DNA from: Physella acuta
Taxonomy: Eukaryota; Mollusca; Gastropoda; Physidae
Assembly (NCBI RefSeq): GCF_028476545.1
Contig: NW_026731827.1
Span: forward strand, 159,001-223,000
Length of the DNA stretch: 64,000 nucleotides
Reading direction: 5' to 3'
In this document: positions 27,961 to 41,454 of the stretch, piece by piece
Numbering within the stretch: the stretch's first letter is position 1
Layout of the letters: each line of letters starts with the position of its first letter
The notes under the pieces: generated by a model
What the model saw: the letters and a program-made list of their open reading frames with translations, nothing else
Database searches by the model: none
Told to the model about the DNA's origin: nothing
Position numbers and translations under genes: made by a program

Positions 27961-28844
27961 CCCTACAACGCCTGTCACGACAACTGACGCCGACATTTGA
28001 CACGTGACCTCAACTAATTGTCGTCTCATATATTCTAAGAAGCCAGACAGCGGATCTCCGTTTTCATTTACAACAAATAAATTGAAATACGCCCTGGCAT
28101 GGTCTCTCTGTGACAAAGTCAATTATCTGCGCACTGCTTGTATCCTGCTATCGTCTATCCTACTGCATGTAAGATGTAATAGATCTACTTGGAATAGTGA
28201 TGTAATTAAAAAAAACAACTTAAAGGTATATTCCATATCAGTTTTTCTCCGGGAGGCGGGGGGGGGGGGGAGGGGGGCACTTGAAATTTCCGGGGACGGA
28301 CAAAAATTTCCGAGGGTGGAGGGCGGTCATCGTTAAAAGTATATATTTTCTGCCTGGAAGAAACATTGTACCAAATTCATGTATATTTCTGACATTTAGT
28401 ATAAACAATCCAACCGCACACATTGCAAGTGAAAATAGACGTTTATGTTGTTTACACTTAGTTACATGCATTTTGTTTTACACTTATAAGCTACCCGCAT
28501 CCATTACATATACAAGTACATTCTTTACATACACATTTTATAGAAAAATTGGCGGAATGTTCGAGAATAATATTTGACTCAACAGATTTGAAATGTTACA
28601 TAATATCTTTCTTTTGACCATGCCGGTACTAAAATAAACATGAGCCCTTCAGCGCCACGTCCCACCACCAAACGACATCACCCATATCTCGAAAAAAGAT
28701 TTTTAAAATTTTTTTTTTTTACAAAAGTATGAAGTTAAACATTAGTTTTCTTCTACGCTTAGTTTGTTTCTCTGTACCCACGGTAGCAAAGTTAAACTCC
28801 TCTATCTAGCACAACGCTTAACCCATTGTTCCAGAATAATGTTA
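27961..28844. other. No gene supported
   Basis: Holds the family A MITE copy; the open frame over 28004-28336 runs into the MITE and lacks splice support. Confidence 0.4.
28239..28368 (+). mobile_element. hAT MITE family A, shortened copy
   Basis: CAGTTTTTCTCCGGGAGG ... TGCCTGGAAGAAACATTG, with the GTTAAAAGTATATATTTTCT core. Flanks TTCCATAT/TACCAAAT agree at 6 of 8 bases. Confidence 0.75.
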
Positions 28845-31595
28845 AACCTGCAGAAGTGCAGATATCAGAGGGAACATCAGTAGCACTAGACAGCAGATAT
28901 AAGAGGGAACGTCAGTAGCACTAGACATCAGATATCTGTTGGGAACATTAGTAGCACTAGACAGCAGATATCAGAGGGGAACATCAGTAGCACTAGACAG
29001 CAGATAACAGAGGGAACATCAGTAGCACTAGACAGCAGATATCAGAGGGGAACATCAGTAGCACTAGACAGCAGATATCAGAGGGAACATCAGTAGCACT
29101 AGACAGCAGATATCAGACGGGAACATCAGTAGCACTAGACAGCAGATATCAGACGGGAACATCAGTAGCACTAGACAGCAGATATCATAGGGGAACATTA
29201 GTAGCACTAGACAGCAGATATCATAGGGGAACATCAGTAGCACTAGACAGCAGATATCTGATGGGAACATTAGTAGCACTAGACAGCAGATATCAGAGGG
29301 AACATCAGTAGCACTAGATAGCAGATGTAAGAGGGTAACATCAGTAGCACCAGACAGCAGATATCAGACTGGGAACATCAGTAGCACTAGATAGCAGATA
29401 TCAGACGGGAACATCAGTAGCACTAGACGGCTGATATAAAAGGGGAACATCAGTAGCACAAGAGAGCAGATATCAGACGGGAACATCAGTAGCACTAGAC
29501 AGCAGATATAAAAGGGGAACATCAGTAGCACTAGACAGCAGATATCAGAGGGGAACATCAGTAGCACTAGACAGCAGATATCTGATGGGAACATCAGTAG
29601 CACTAGAGAGCAGATAGACGGGAACATCAGTAGCACTAAAGAGCAGATATCAGACGGGAACATCAGTAGCACTAGACAGCAGATATCATAGGGGAACATC
29701 AGTAGCACTAGACAGCAGATATCAGACGGGAACATCAGTAGCACTAGACAGCAGATATCAGATGGTAACATCAGTAGCACTAGACAGCAGATATAAAAGG
29801 GGAACATCAGTAGCACTAGACAGCAGATATCAGACGGGAACATCAGTAGCACTAGACAGCAGATATCAGATGGTAACATCAGTAGCACTAGACAGCAGAT
29901 ATAAAAGGGGAACATCAGTAGCACTAGACAGCAGATATCAGACGGGAACATCAGTAGCACTAGACAGCAGAGATCAGAGCTAACATCAGTAGCACTAGAC
30001 AGAAGATATCAGACGGAACATCAGTAGCACTAGACAGCAGATATTAGAGGAGAACATCCTTAGCACTAGACAGCAGATATTAGAGCTAACATCAGTAGCA
30101 TTAGACAGCAGATATCAGACTGGGAACATCAGTAGCACTAGACAGCAGATATCAGACTGGGAACATCAGTAGCACTAGACAGCAGATATAAGAGGGAACA
30201 TCAGTAGCACTAGACAGCAGATATCAGGCGGGAACATCAGTAGCACTAGACAGCAGATATCAGACTCTGAACATCAGTAGCACTAGACAGCAGATATCAG
30301 ACGGGAACATCAGTAGCACTAGACAGCAGATATAAAAGGGGAACATCAGTAGCACTAGACAGCAGATATCAGATGGGAACATCAGTAGCACTAGACAGCA
30401 GATATCAGAGAGAACATTAGTAGCACTAGAGAGCAGATATCAGACGGGAACATCAGTAGCACTAGACAGCAGATATTAGAGGAGAACATCCTTAGCACTA
30501 GACAGCAGATATTAGAGCTAACATCAGTAGCACTAGACATCAGATATCAGACTGGTAACATCAGTAGCACTAGACAGCAGATATATGACGGAACATCAGT
30601 AGCACTAGACAGCAGATATCAGACGGGAACATCAGTAGCACTAGACAGCAGATATCTGATGAGAACATCAGTAGCACTAGACAGCAGATATCAGACGGGA
30701 ACATCAGTAGCACTAGATAGACAGCAGATATCAGAGGGGAACATCACTAGCACTAGATAGACAGCAGATATCAGAGGGGAACATCACTAGCACTAGATAG
30801 ACAGCAGATATATGATGGGAACATTAGTAGCACTAGACAGCAGATATCATAGGGGAACATCAGTAGCACTAGACAGCAGATATCTGATGGGAACATCAGT
30901 CGCACTAGACAGACGATATCAGAAAGGAACATCAGTAGCACTAGACAGCAGATAGAGGGGAACATCAGTAGCACTAGACAGCAGATATCATAGGGGAACA
31001 TCAGTAGCACTAGACAGCAGATATCATAGGGGAACATCAGTAGCACTAGACAGCAGATATCTGATGGGAACATCAATAGCACTAGACAGCAGATATCTGA
31101 TGAGAACATCAGTAGCACTAGACAGCAGATATCAGACGGGAACATCAGTAGCACTAGATAGACAGCAGATATCAGAGGGGAACATCACTAGCACTAGATA
31201 GACAGCAGATATCTGATGGGAACATCAGTCGCACTAGACAGACGATATCAGAAAGGAACATCAGTAGCACTAGACAGCAGATAGAGGGAAACATCAGTAG
31301 CACTAGACAGCAGATATCAGACGGGAATATCAGTAGCACTAGACAGCAGATATCATAGGGTAACATCGGTAGCACTAGAGAGCAGATATCAGACTGGGAA
31401 CATCAGTAGCACTAGACAGCAGATTTCAGACGGGAATATCAGTAGCACTAGACAGCAGATATCATAGGGTAACATCGGTAGCACTAGACAGCAGATATCA
31501 GAGGGGAACATCAGTAGTACTAGACATCAGATATCAGACGGAACATCAGTAGCACTAGACAGAAGATATTAGACGGGAACATCAGTAGCACTGGA
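28845..31595 (+). repeat. 36-bp minisatellite array of 2.75 kb
   Basis: Core AGTAGCACTAGACAGCAGAT, then ATCAGACGGGAACATC; about 75 copies with 35-41-bp variants (GATAGACAGC insertion at 30716, 30756 and others). Because 36 is a multiple of three, both strands give long repetitive open frames (LLMFPSDICCLV), which are not genes. Confidence 0.96.
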
Positions 31596-32117
31596 TGTAC
31601 AAGTGTAAGTGCAGATAATACACTTGGAACATCAGAATTACTGAAACGCAAACAACACTTGATTTTATACGCCCCTTAAGATCAATACCCCTTTTCTGGA
31701 CATTAATAACCGTGACGCCCCAAGTGAAACTATTTTTATATGCAGCTACCCGTGTTGGAAAAAAATTCCCCACCAGAATATGTGGGACAAATAAACAGAG
31801 CAACAAAAGATTCGCCCCGTACCACGTGACATGAGTCACATCCGACCGCTCCCCCGCCCCGGTGTCTCAAGTCACATAGCACACAAGCAGACCTGGCTTG
31901 ACGTCTGCTGGTCGTGTGGTTTCGATGTGTGCCGCTTTAGATTTGGGATCTGATCGCTGTTGATCTGTGGCCTTGTAAAGTTAAGGTGGGAGATCTTCTC
32001 AACAAATTACCGATAGGATCAAATGATACGATAGCAGAGGAATACCTAGATATAATGGAGTCATAGCAGGTGAGAGATGACTGCAGCAATTTTTGTTTAT
32101 AATCAATCGTGACTTTA
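31596..32117. other. No gene seen
   Basis: Nothing recognised. Confidence 0.45.
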
Positions 32118-32118
32118 A

Positions 32119-32151
<33 letters not shown>

Positions 32152-32278
32152 TAATATATATATATAAATAAATAAATAAAATATATATATATATATATAT
32201 ATACATATATGAGATATATATGAGTTATATGTATATCTTTACTATACAGACATATATATATATTTATATAATTATGTG

Positions 32279-32368
<90 letters not shown>
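32118..32368 (+). repeat. (TA)n and TAAA-rich low-complexity tract
   Basis: Alternating TA with AAATAAATAAAT blocks and a long pure (TA)n at 32285-32368. Confidence 0.95.
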
Positions 32369-32371
<3 letters not shown>

Positions 32372-32504
32372 ATGCATGTTTAAAACATACAGACACAGAC
32401 TACCCATACAGAGTTTGTGGTTTCATAAGCTCCGCTTGTGTACCAGGCAATAGCTGGTAGCTTATTAGTTTTGTATGGCTTGTGAATTGCTTCTAAGGTT
32501 GTGT

Positions 32505-32610
32505 CGGGTAGTTTTTGTGTGTAGGTTGGTAGATAAGATGTCGATTAGGTTGGGTCGGGTAGTTTTTGTGTGTACGTTGGTAGATAAAATGTCGATTAGG
32601 TGGGGCCGGG
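32505..32610 (+). repeat. 51-bp tandem duplication
   Basis: GGGTAGTTTTTGTGTGTAGG, then TTGGTAGATAAGATGTCGAT, twice, with a third partial copy. Confidence 0.85.
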
Positions 32611-32913
32611 TGTGAGACGGGTTGCTTAAGTGTACTGTAGTAAGGTTTGGACAGCAATTTTTTAACTAGATAAGACAAGAGTTTCTCTAAGCAAAACCTC
32701 AGTGCACGTCGTCGAACAGGGTAGAGCAACTCTCTTTCAATCTGTGCTATCGGGAGACATGATTGTTCAGCTAGAATTTCAGACCGACATTGATTGATTG
32801 AAAATAAATAATCCGAAACAGCTGTGAAATACAGGTGTGGTGGACGGTTGGGTTAAAAGAGACGGGGAATAGATTTTATAAAACTTGTAGCTTCTTCTTC
32901 TTCGTTCTTAATG

Positions 32914-32992
32914 TTTAGTGTTGGAAGGGATCGAGCCTTATCGAATGTATCAACCATGAGCTTTTGCCTATTCGACCACGCCTCCATCACAA
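32914..32992 (-). mobile_element. SINE head fragment, minus strand
   Basis: Reverse complement GGAGGCGTGGTCGAATAGGC, then AAAAGCTCATGGTTGATAC, then GGCTCGATCCC: a second tRNA-like head directly next to the 33010 copy. Confidence 0.5.
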
Positions 32993-33009
32993 TTAAGGAT
33001 ACGTGTCAA

Positions 33010-33195
33010 CTGGTTATGCGCCATTGAGGCCATTGACTCCGATTTCAGCCTGCTTTCCTTTTAGAATTTGCTTCCATAGCCTTTGTCCAACCAAGAACAA
33101 ACTACAAGGCAGCAGTTGTTTGATTTTGGGTTCGAACTCGAGACTTTTCGGTTTAGCAGCCATGAGCTTTACCGACTCGACCACGCCGTATGGTT
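33010..33195 (-). mobile_element. tRNA-derived SINE, minus strand
   Basis: Reverse complement begins GGCGTGGTCGAGTCGGTAAA (A box) and has AGTCTCGAGTTCGAACCC (B box), then an unrelated body. The head matches the 3812 copy; the body differs, so it may be another subfamily. Confidence 0.65.
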
Positions 33196-34059
33196 TTTTT
33201 AACTGCTTATTGATTATATCACGAGTATGTTTGATGTTGTACTTCTACTTAGAGAAATGTCGAAGATAGCCAACCAGCTCATCACATGATTGGCTAAATA
33301 AAGAATATGTCTGTATGTACGTCGCTTACACATAGCTTTTGTCAAATCTATCCAAGCAACCATTCCTGTTTCTAATGCACTAAACTATTCATGGACCTAC
33401 CCATCATTTAATCTACAAAACGATTCATGTGCCCATTTACTTTGTTTAAAAAATAATCATGCACTAATTTACAGAACGGTGTTTAAAGGACATTACGAAA
33501 TATATTAAAATTGTAAAGTGACGCGAGTACTCAGTCCCCAATAGCTGTCACTTTTCGTGAGTAAATTTTCATTTTAATGGTACAAGAGGGGGGGGGGGGG
33601 GGGTATATGACCTTCCCCCCCCCCCCAGCTCCCTCCTAGCTGGGTGACTACCTACCATTCGACCACATGGTGCATCTCCAATAATCGATACCTTTTACAT
33701 ATCTGTGACGTCGAAAGACATTGTTTACTTCCTTACCATGATTTTTAACCCACCTGTAGTTCATGTTTACAAAACTAATATAACAATACGGAAACACAAG
33801 TTTTAAACATAAACACTTGTTTGAGTAATGGTGTCGTAAATCTTTCTCTCTCTCTTACGTAGCATCAGAAGGATTCGAACCTACGACAATAATTGTCATT
33901 TCTGTGCAGAATTATTTCAGATTGAAGACGCGTCTAGCAGGATCCATCAGTGAATGTGGGGGCGTAGGAAGACATTTGTCTTGGCAGAAACATGGTTTAA
34001 CATGTCTGACATCTGGGGCAGTGTGGAGCAAGATCAGTAACTCCTGGGCCCACCAAGCT
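33196..34059. other. No gene seen
   Basis: G-run followed by C-run at 33589-33627 could form a hairpin or G-quadruplex; a B-box-like GGATTCGAACCTACGAC at 33871 hints at another SINE scrap. Confidence 0.4.
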
Positions 34060-34420
34060 GGTCCCACAGGATAGGGTTACGTGGGATGTTGTGATGTGTT
34101 GTGTTAGACTTTAGAGGGACATTACGCTGGCTGTCGTTTGATGTTATGTGGAGTGTTGTGGACGTCATTGAAACTTTATGCCAGACGTCAAACGGACGTG
34201 ATGTTGGACGTATTTCAAACTCAGAAGCCAAAGGGACGTTTTATTGGATGCAGTTAAAATTTTATGTCAGACGAATGACAGACGTAATGTTGTACTAAAT
34301 TGAATCTTAATGTCAGACTGCAGATTGACGTAATCTTGGACGTCAATCTGACGTCATGCCAGCCGTCTGAAGGAAGCTAATCTGGACGTCAATGGGACGC
34401 TTATCTTATAAAATTCACGT
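34060..34420 (+). repeat. Degenerate GGACGT/GACGTCA-rich tandem repeat
   Basis: Loose units of about 28-35 bp around GGACGTCA, GACGTAAT and CCAGACGT. Old, poorly conserved array. Confidence 0.6.
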
Positions 34421-34826
34421 TCCTAACCTATCTGGTTTGACATCATCACAATACAGAAAACTCACGATACATAAAATGATCTAATAAAATTCACTGATCT
34501 TAACTGATCAGGTTGAAGTCCTCACAATACATCAGTTTTATACGTAATCTTGTTTGGCCTATAGGTCATTAATATCGTACAACACAATGTGGGAATGACA
34601 ACAATGATTCATTCAATGCCCGTTAGATTCCACGTCTTAATGACTGTTGTTTTAGTGAGGTGTGGATTCCACAGCTGATTTGTTTTTGTTTTCAATTACA
34701 TGTGTGCTGCATTACTGACATGGTGTGCTAGTTGATGTCATGTTTTATTTCATGTTATGTTGGCCGTTGATATCATAGTTTTACGTTTTGTTTCATGTTA
34801 TGTTGGCTTGTTAATGTCATAGTTTT

Positions 34827-34886
34827 CAGAGGCGTAGCGAACCCTCCGTGCGCCCGGGGCGATCTTTCAGTTTGGCGCCCCCCCCC

Positions 34887-34943
<57 letters not shown>

Positions 34944-36212
34944 TGTGTGTTTGTGTGTGCGACAGTCTGGAAAAAAAAGTAACAATTACGCTCATTGTCG
35001 TTCCCTAAAACTTCACTGGACGCCAATCAAATTCCCCTTAAGATGCCGAAACGAATAAAAAGTAGAAAATCAAAAGAGTTTAGAACAGTGGGCTCCATCG
35101 AACCCGAGAGGTTCGGTAATTCAGTCTCAGGGCTTCCGCGGAGGTCAAGACACACACCCGACTCATAGGATTCACGATCGGATTGTGTCATTGTAGACGA
35201 TACAACTATTAAGGAGGGTTCGGTGATTGCGCATATGAAACTGGTGGGGTTCGGTACTCCAAAAATTTAAGAACCACTGCTTGGAGTGTATTTTGTAGAA
35301 GGTGCAAGCCTTATTTGGTCAACTTTTGGTCGTGTCTTTAGAACTATTTCGATAGGTCAATATTGCAATTTTGAATTATCAGTTAGGTTGAACAAAGTAA
35401 TAATCAGTACAATATACTAATTTTCTTCTCTCTTAAAATTTTGGCAAAGAGTGTTGCTTCCCATCCACCCGCTCCGTCAGTCTCCTATTTTACTGATCGG
35501 ATAGCGATACAAGAATCCGTTATATTTATTTCTCTTTAATGCAGTGATCCAGGCAAGATGTAACGCAATCAAGTAAAAGTATCTGATCTATCACGATCAA
35601 GTTGAGAGAATCGTAAGAATCGTACAAAGAACTAGTCGCGTTATTACTTAGCAAAACTGGGTATTGAAATCGTACACTAAGTGTTAATACAATTGATTTC
35701 TTTTCTAAGTGTTAAAAGAGTTATCTAGCAATCGATCCAGTACAAATCCTGCGATTTTTATTAGTGAAAAAGCGCCCCACCATTTTGGACAAAAATGTTA
35801 CAGCGGATTTTAAACGCCAATAGCTTTTTTTATGTTACACAATCGTAAAATACGTTTTAGTTCAATGGGTTTCTTGATATCGGTTATTTATTCCTTAATC
35901 CGGTGTGAATTTTTTCGATTTTAGTCTTCGAAAAAGCGCCCCCCCCCCCCCCCCCCCTCCCCATCTAGGAAAGCGTTTTTTTCAGTCACTGTTTCTTAAA
36001 CATATACGTTTTACAGTTACACAATCAAGGTAGAAAACAGTTCAATCAGTATGCAAAGGCTCTCAGCCGTTAAATGTCTTTACTTTGACTGTTTATAATT
36101 CAAAACTGCAGCTTAAAATGAGCTTTTAAATTTTTTTCTACCCCTTTTGGCGCCCCCTTAGGGTCGGCGCCCGGGGCGGCCGCCCTCCCGCCCTCCCCTA
36201 GCTACGCCTCTG
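34827..36212 (+). mobile_element. 1.39-kb nonautonomous hAT-like element in a minisatellite
   Basis: Ends CAGAGGCGTAGCGA and TAGCTACGCCTCTG; perfect 8-bp TSD ATAGTTTT (34819-34826, 36213-36220). Subterminal GGCGCCC-rich sequence is also inverted at the two ends. The interior holds a C-run, (TA)n at 34889-34940, a second hAT-like unit at 35086-35279 and AT-rich sequence with no transposase frame. It split a roughly 50-bp minisatellite whose copies resume at 36213. Confidence 0.85.
35086..35279 (+). mobile_element. hAT-like MITE nested in the 1.39-kb element
   Basis: Begins CAGTGGGCTCCATCGAACCC, ends TTAAGAACCACTG. CAGTG...CACTG ends and GGTTCGG-type subterminal motifs fit hAT; the flanks do not form a clear 8-bp duplication, so it is older or was carried along. 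Confidence 0.6.
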
Positions 36213-36480
36213 ATAGTTTTACGTTTTATTTCCTGTTATGTTGGCCGTTGATGTCATAGTTTTACGTTTTATTTCATGAATATGTTGGCTTGTTAATGTC
36301 ATAGTTTTACGTTTAATTTCATGTTATGTTGGGTTGTTGATGTCATAGTTTTACGTTTTATTTCATGTTATGTTGGCTTGTTATGTTATAAATATACACT
36401 TGAATTGGGTGTTATTTAATATTCGCTTTATTTGAGGTTATGTTGGCTTGGATTGTTATTGTTATAAATATAAATTAGAT

Positions 36481-37372
36481 ATCAGGTTGGGTTGTTTTGT
36501 TTGTGTTATAAATAAACGCTTTATATCGTGGTTTTTTTTTCGTTTTATTTTATTTAAACTTTATTTTACGTTTTATTTCAGGCTTTGTTAGGTTTTTCAA
36601 GGGATAAAGCCCAATGAATGGAGTTACAATCAAGAAAAACTACTGATTCTGTTGGCCTTTTTATCCTGGAATACTGCAAGTTTGTGGTATAGCAACACGA
36701 TACAATGTGCGTGGATTATTCAAACATGTTAAAAATGTGCATTTAACTGCAGGAACGTCGAAACCGTAGATTTCTCATTTGTTTGAAAATAATTCTTTGG
36801 ATTGTGTTAACGTGTATTGATTTAGTACAATCAAATAACGTTTAATTATATATTTTTATTATGTATACGGCTAACCTATCGCTATAACAACATAACTTAG
36901 ATTTTATGCTAAACAACTACATTGTGCAATTCTATCTCTGGTATTTTGGTGAAAATATATTGCCGATACTTGTTACAACGCTTATAGCTATTTTGTTGGA
37001 TTTCAATCGTTTTATTCTATTTTGTGAAACAACTACAAAGCGAGTTAGATTTGTCGTTGTAATTTGGAGATAATGTGTTCAATGGTCAGATAAAAATTGA
37101 AGAGGGAGATAAAACTGAAGTCAAGTGTCCGCTAGAAATGGCTTCCTCCTGACGATTAGAGGTGTTACATCGATGAAAGACGCAACGACATCAAAGATGT
37201 AAGTTGTGTGTGTTTGTTTAACGATGTTTGTCTAATGGTGTTTGTCTAATGATGATTGTCTAATGGTGTTTGTCTAATGGTGTTTTTTTAATGGGGTTTG
37301 TTTTATATGAGTCGGGATTTTATAGATGGCCATGTTTTAAACCAATACTAAACACATAACATACACATGACC
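36481..37372. other. AT-rich, no gene seen
   Basis: Short TAATG(G/A)TGTTTGTC repeats at 37220-37300; otherwise unremarkable. Confidence 0.45.
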
Positions 37373-37870
37373 GATAAGAAGAAAAGACCTATACCAAGAC
37401 AATTGACCGGACAGATCACCAGTCAAATTACCAGACAGACATTTAACAAGACAGAAAAACAGACATTTAGCAAGACAATTGACATGACAGAAAAACGGAC
37501 ATTTAGCAAGACAATTGACAAGACAGAAAAACGGACATTTACCAAGACAATTGGCCAGACAGAAAAACAGACATTTAGCAAGACAATGGACAAGACAGAA
37601 AAACAGACATTTAGCAAATAATTGACAAGACAGAAAAACAGACATTTGGCAAGACAATTGACCAAACATAAAACAGATATTTAGCAAGACAATTGACCAA
37701 ACAGAAGGACAGACAATTGATCAGTCAGAGGACCAGTCAGAAGAGCAGACAGACAATTGACCAAACAGAAAAACAGACATTTAGCAAAATATTTAACCAA
37801 AAACAGACATTTAACAAGACATTTAACCAAAAACAGACATTTAACAAGACATTTAACCAGAGTGCCGACC
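37373..37870 (+). repeat. 36-bp and shorter minisatellite (GACAGAAAAACAGACATTTA)
   Basis: Units GACAGAAAAACAGACATTTA, then GCAAGACAATTGACAA; the 3' part shifts to a 26-27-bp ACATTTAACCAAAAACAG unit. Frames are shadows. Confidence 0.93.
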
Positions 37871-38084
37871 AGTCAAATGACTCGAGTTGTAAACAAACGG
37901 ACAACTCACCATCACGTAATTGACTTAACCTTTGAGGCCCTCCGTTTGTTATGATAACCTGTTTGGGCGTGATCACATTTTGATATTGATTCAACTTGGA
38001 GGTTCAGATAACAGCCGTCAAGCTGTTAAAACCCGTTAGTTTATAAAGTGTATCGCCACTACAGGTCGATACTTGCTGTTGGGG

Positions 38085-38500
38085 TAACTCTTATCTCATC
38101 AGTATCACATGCTAGCCCTTACCTCAACATCTCACACATGCTAGCCCATACCTAAACATCTCATCAGTATCACATACTAGCCCTTACCTAAACATCTCAT
38201 CAACATCACATACTAGCGCATACCTAAACATCACATCAATATCATAAGCTAGCACATACCTAAACATCTCATCAATATCATATACTAGCCCATACCTAAA
38301 CATCTCATCAATATCACATAGGCTACTAGTCCGTACCTCAACTTCTCATCAATTTCACATACTAGCCCTTACCTAAACATCTCATTAATATCACATAGGC
38401 TACTAGTCCGTACCTCAACTTCTCATCAATATCACATACTAGCCCTTACCTAAACATCTCATTAATATCTTTTAGTAAGCCATACCTAAACTTCTAGTTT
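38085..38500 (+). repeat. 36-bp minisatellite (CATACTAGCCCTTACCTAAA)
   Basis: About ten copies; a longer variant (ATAGGCTACTAGTCCGTACC) appears at 38318 and 38394. Confidence 0.93.
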
Positions 38501-39007
38501 TTTTTTGTGTTGTCTTATAATTTCAGCATTACCACTTGCTTTTAATTTAAGAATGTATATTTATTAATTTTTTAATGTACTCAGATCTTGGTGCATATAA
38601 AATTGGCCTAATAAAGACGGGTATTTCTCACACTCTACATTAAAATTCATATCAAATATGTACATTAAAAACGGCTTCTGATTAACAGTTATTATTTCAA
38701 GAATCTCTCCGGGGTGGATAGAGGAGGGGTTAACCCCCCCCCCCTTTTCCACCCCCTTCCCATCTTAAGTATGAACGTGTCCACCAAACACGGACGAAAT
38801 TCACAAAGAATAACACAAATAAATCTATTAAACTGACAATATTTTGTTTAACGGTTATTATAGTTGCAAATTCTAATATATGCTTTCAAATAAATGTGCA
38901 GGAAAACTACCCGCTTTTCCTTTTATTAACAAACGCATCATTGTCCAAATGACTGACTGACGCTCGTCTCCTGACACCGGTAAAATTATGTTTTCGATGA
39001 TGTAGCC

Positions 39008-40070
39008 TATAAGTTAACCTGTAACATTGAACAAGATTTAATGAAGCTGATAGCATAAGTTAACCTGTAACATTGAACAAGATTTAATGAAGCTGATAGC
39101 ATAAGTTAACCTGTAACATTGAACAAGATTTAATGAAGCTGATAGCATAAGTTAACCTGTAACATTGAACAAGATTTAATGAAGCTGATAGCATAAGTTA
39201 ACCTGTAACATTGAACAAGATTTAATGAAGCTGATAGCATAAGTTAACCTGTAACATTGAACAAGATTTAATGAAGCTGATAGCATAAGTTAACCTGTAA
39301 CATTGAACAAGATTTAATGAAGCTGATAGCATAAGTTAACCTGTAACATTGAACAAGATTTAATGAAGCTGATAGCATAAGTTAACCTGTAACATTGAAC
39401 AAGATTTAATGAAGCTGATAGCATAAGTTAACCTGTAACATTGAACAAGATTTAATGAAGCTGATAGCATAAGTTAACCTGTAACATTGAACAAGATTTA
39501 ATGAAGCTGATAGCATAAGTTAACCTGTAACATTGAACAAGATTTAATGAAGCTGATAGCATAAGTTAACCTGTAACATTGAACAAGATTTAATGAAGCT
39601 GATAGCATAAGTTAACCTGTAACATTGAACAAGATTTAATGAAGCTGATAGCATAAGTTAACCTGTAACATTGAACAAGATTTAATGAAGCTGATAGCAT
39701 AAGTTAACCTGTAACATTGAACAAGATTTAATGAAGCTGATAGCATAAGTTAACCTGTAACATTGAATAAGATTTAATGAAGCTGATAACATAAGTTAAC
39801 CTGTAACATTGAACAAGATTTAATGAAGCTGATAGCATAAGTTAACCTGTAACATTGAACAAGATTTAATGAAGCTGATACCATAAGTTAACCTGTAACA
39901 TTGAACAAGATTCAATAAAACTGATTGCATAAGTTAACCTGTAACATTGAACAAGGTTTAATAAAGGTGATAGCGTAACTTTACCTGTAGCATTGAACAA
40001 GATTCAATAAAGCTGATTGCATAACTTTACCTGTAACATTGAACAAGATTCAATAAAGCTGATAGCAATC
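39008..40070 (+). repeat. 46-bp minisatellite, almost perfectly homogeneous
   Basis: Core ATAAGTTAACCTGTAACATT, then GAACAAGATTTAATGAAGCT, then GATAGC; about 23 copies, around 16 of them apparently identical. Variants gather at the 3' edge (39880-40070). Confidence 0.97.
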
Positions 40071-41454
40071 GGATATTGAACTGGAGCATCAAATCATGGG
40101 AGTAATGTAGCCCGCGGGGATCGGTGTAACGACATATACATGCACCGTGCAGTGTAAAACATTTTAAGTGATACCTCGGTTTTCGTTGATTTTTAAGTTG
40201 ACTCGGTCACGGGCTTCAAAGTTTTTTCTTTCAAATGCACTTTTTTTTTGTTTGTTTGTGTAGCAATGTGATCATGTCGAGCGAGATTCCTGGCGCCCTT
40301 ACTATTTCGTCTTTGATATGTTAGTTGTATCCTACTTATGGAAACCTTAGAACCAATCCCGTGTTCTAGATGAGAAAACATTATCTGCGTGCAGTTTTCT
40401 TCTGCCGAATGTTACTGCTTTAGGCAAAAATATCACAAAATCCATGATGAGAAGAAAACAATAGGTGTTGCAATGATACCTCTATGGGAATAGATATAGT
40501 ATATCGCTGTAAGATTTGGTGTTTAATGTAGCGGCCGCGGCTACCGCGGGGCTATACAATATCGTTAGTCTAAATTCTGGGATAGCGTTCGTTGTTTTGT
40601 GACTACATAAATCTGGATTTGTTTTTTATAAAATACAAGACTGCTTTTATCAGAATTGTAGTAAACATTTACATCAAATCTATATAAAAGATGCATCTGC
40701 AAAACAAGACAGCAGAAGTAAAAATATTTTTGAAAGCGCAATCCATTCAAAATAATGTGCGTAAAATCTAGACATTATTCTTTGCATAAAGGTGTTGTTG
40801 ACCCCTGTTACCGTGACCTAGAGGATGTGATAGTTCACCATCTGGTAGAGGCTGTCTATCCTCTTCACTATTTTATCACCGGCAGAGACTGAAATAATAG
40901 TCAGATAGAAGCAGTTAACTACAGTTAATCTAGTAACTCTAATAATTCCCCATTAATCTAGTAACTGTAATGAATTATCATTAATATAGTAGCGCTATGA
41001 TTCATCGGTTCTCCTCCCTCAACTCCTCCCCGCGATCCCACAGTTGCCCATGTTTTAAAATTGTCCCACACGGAAACTATGGCAGGTTAACTAATTAATT
41101 TAGCAACCCTAATTTATGTCTTACATTAATAGTTATAACTTTCCATTTCATGTTTGATCTCAACATACTTTAAAATAAACCCGCCGAACATCAAAACAAT
41201 TTGAAAAACGATTCGTTTTTAACTCCATGAACGAAAGAAAAATCTCAAAAATTATTTATCTAATTTATCTGACGTCATTAACTTATGGGTGGGGTCTAGT
41301 GTGATGCAGTTTAAAACAAATGAGATTCAAACATCGACAAACATTGTTTCAAACAAGTCTACCTTGAGATTTTGGCCATGGTTTTTTAAAATTTGCTTTA
41401 TCTGAGATTTCTTTTTAACAATTATTTAACAATTATTGTTGCTACAAGGTTAAA
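40071..41454. other. No gene seen
   Basis: Two CCGCGGGG-containing spots (40113, 40544); no frames with coding character. Confidence 0.45.

Larger units (their letters stand above)
34728..36480 (+). repeat. About 50-bp minisatellite split by the 1.39-kb hAT-like element
   Basis: Core TTTCATGTTATGTTGGCTTG, then TTAATGTCATAGTTTTACG on both sides (34728-34826 and 36213-36480). Confidence 0.88.

Noticed and set aside
28004-28336. 110-codon frame next to a MITE
   Set aside because: Its end lies inside the family A element and no donor or acceptor supports an exon.
28845-31595. Long repetitive open frames (up to 198 codons, LLMFPSDICCLV) as a gene
   Set aside because: They follow only from a 36-bp unit being a multiple of three; both strands stay open and no splice sites, start context or unique sequence accompany them.
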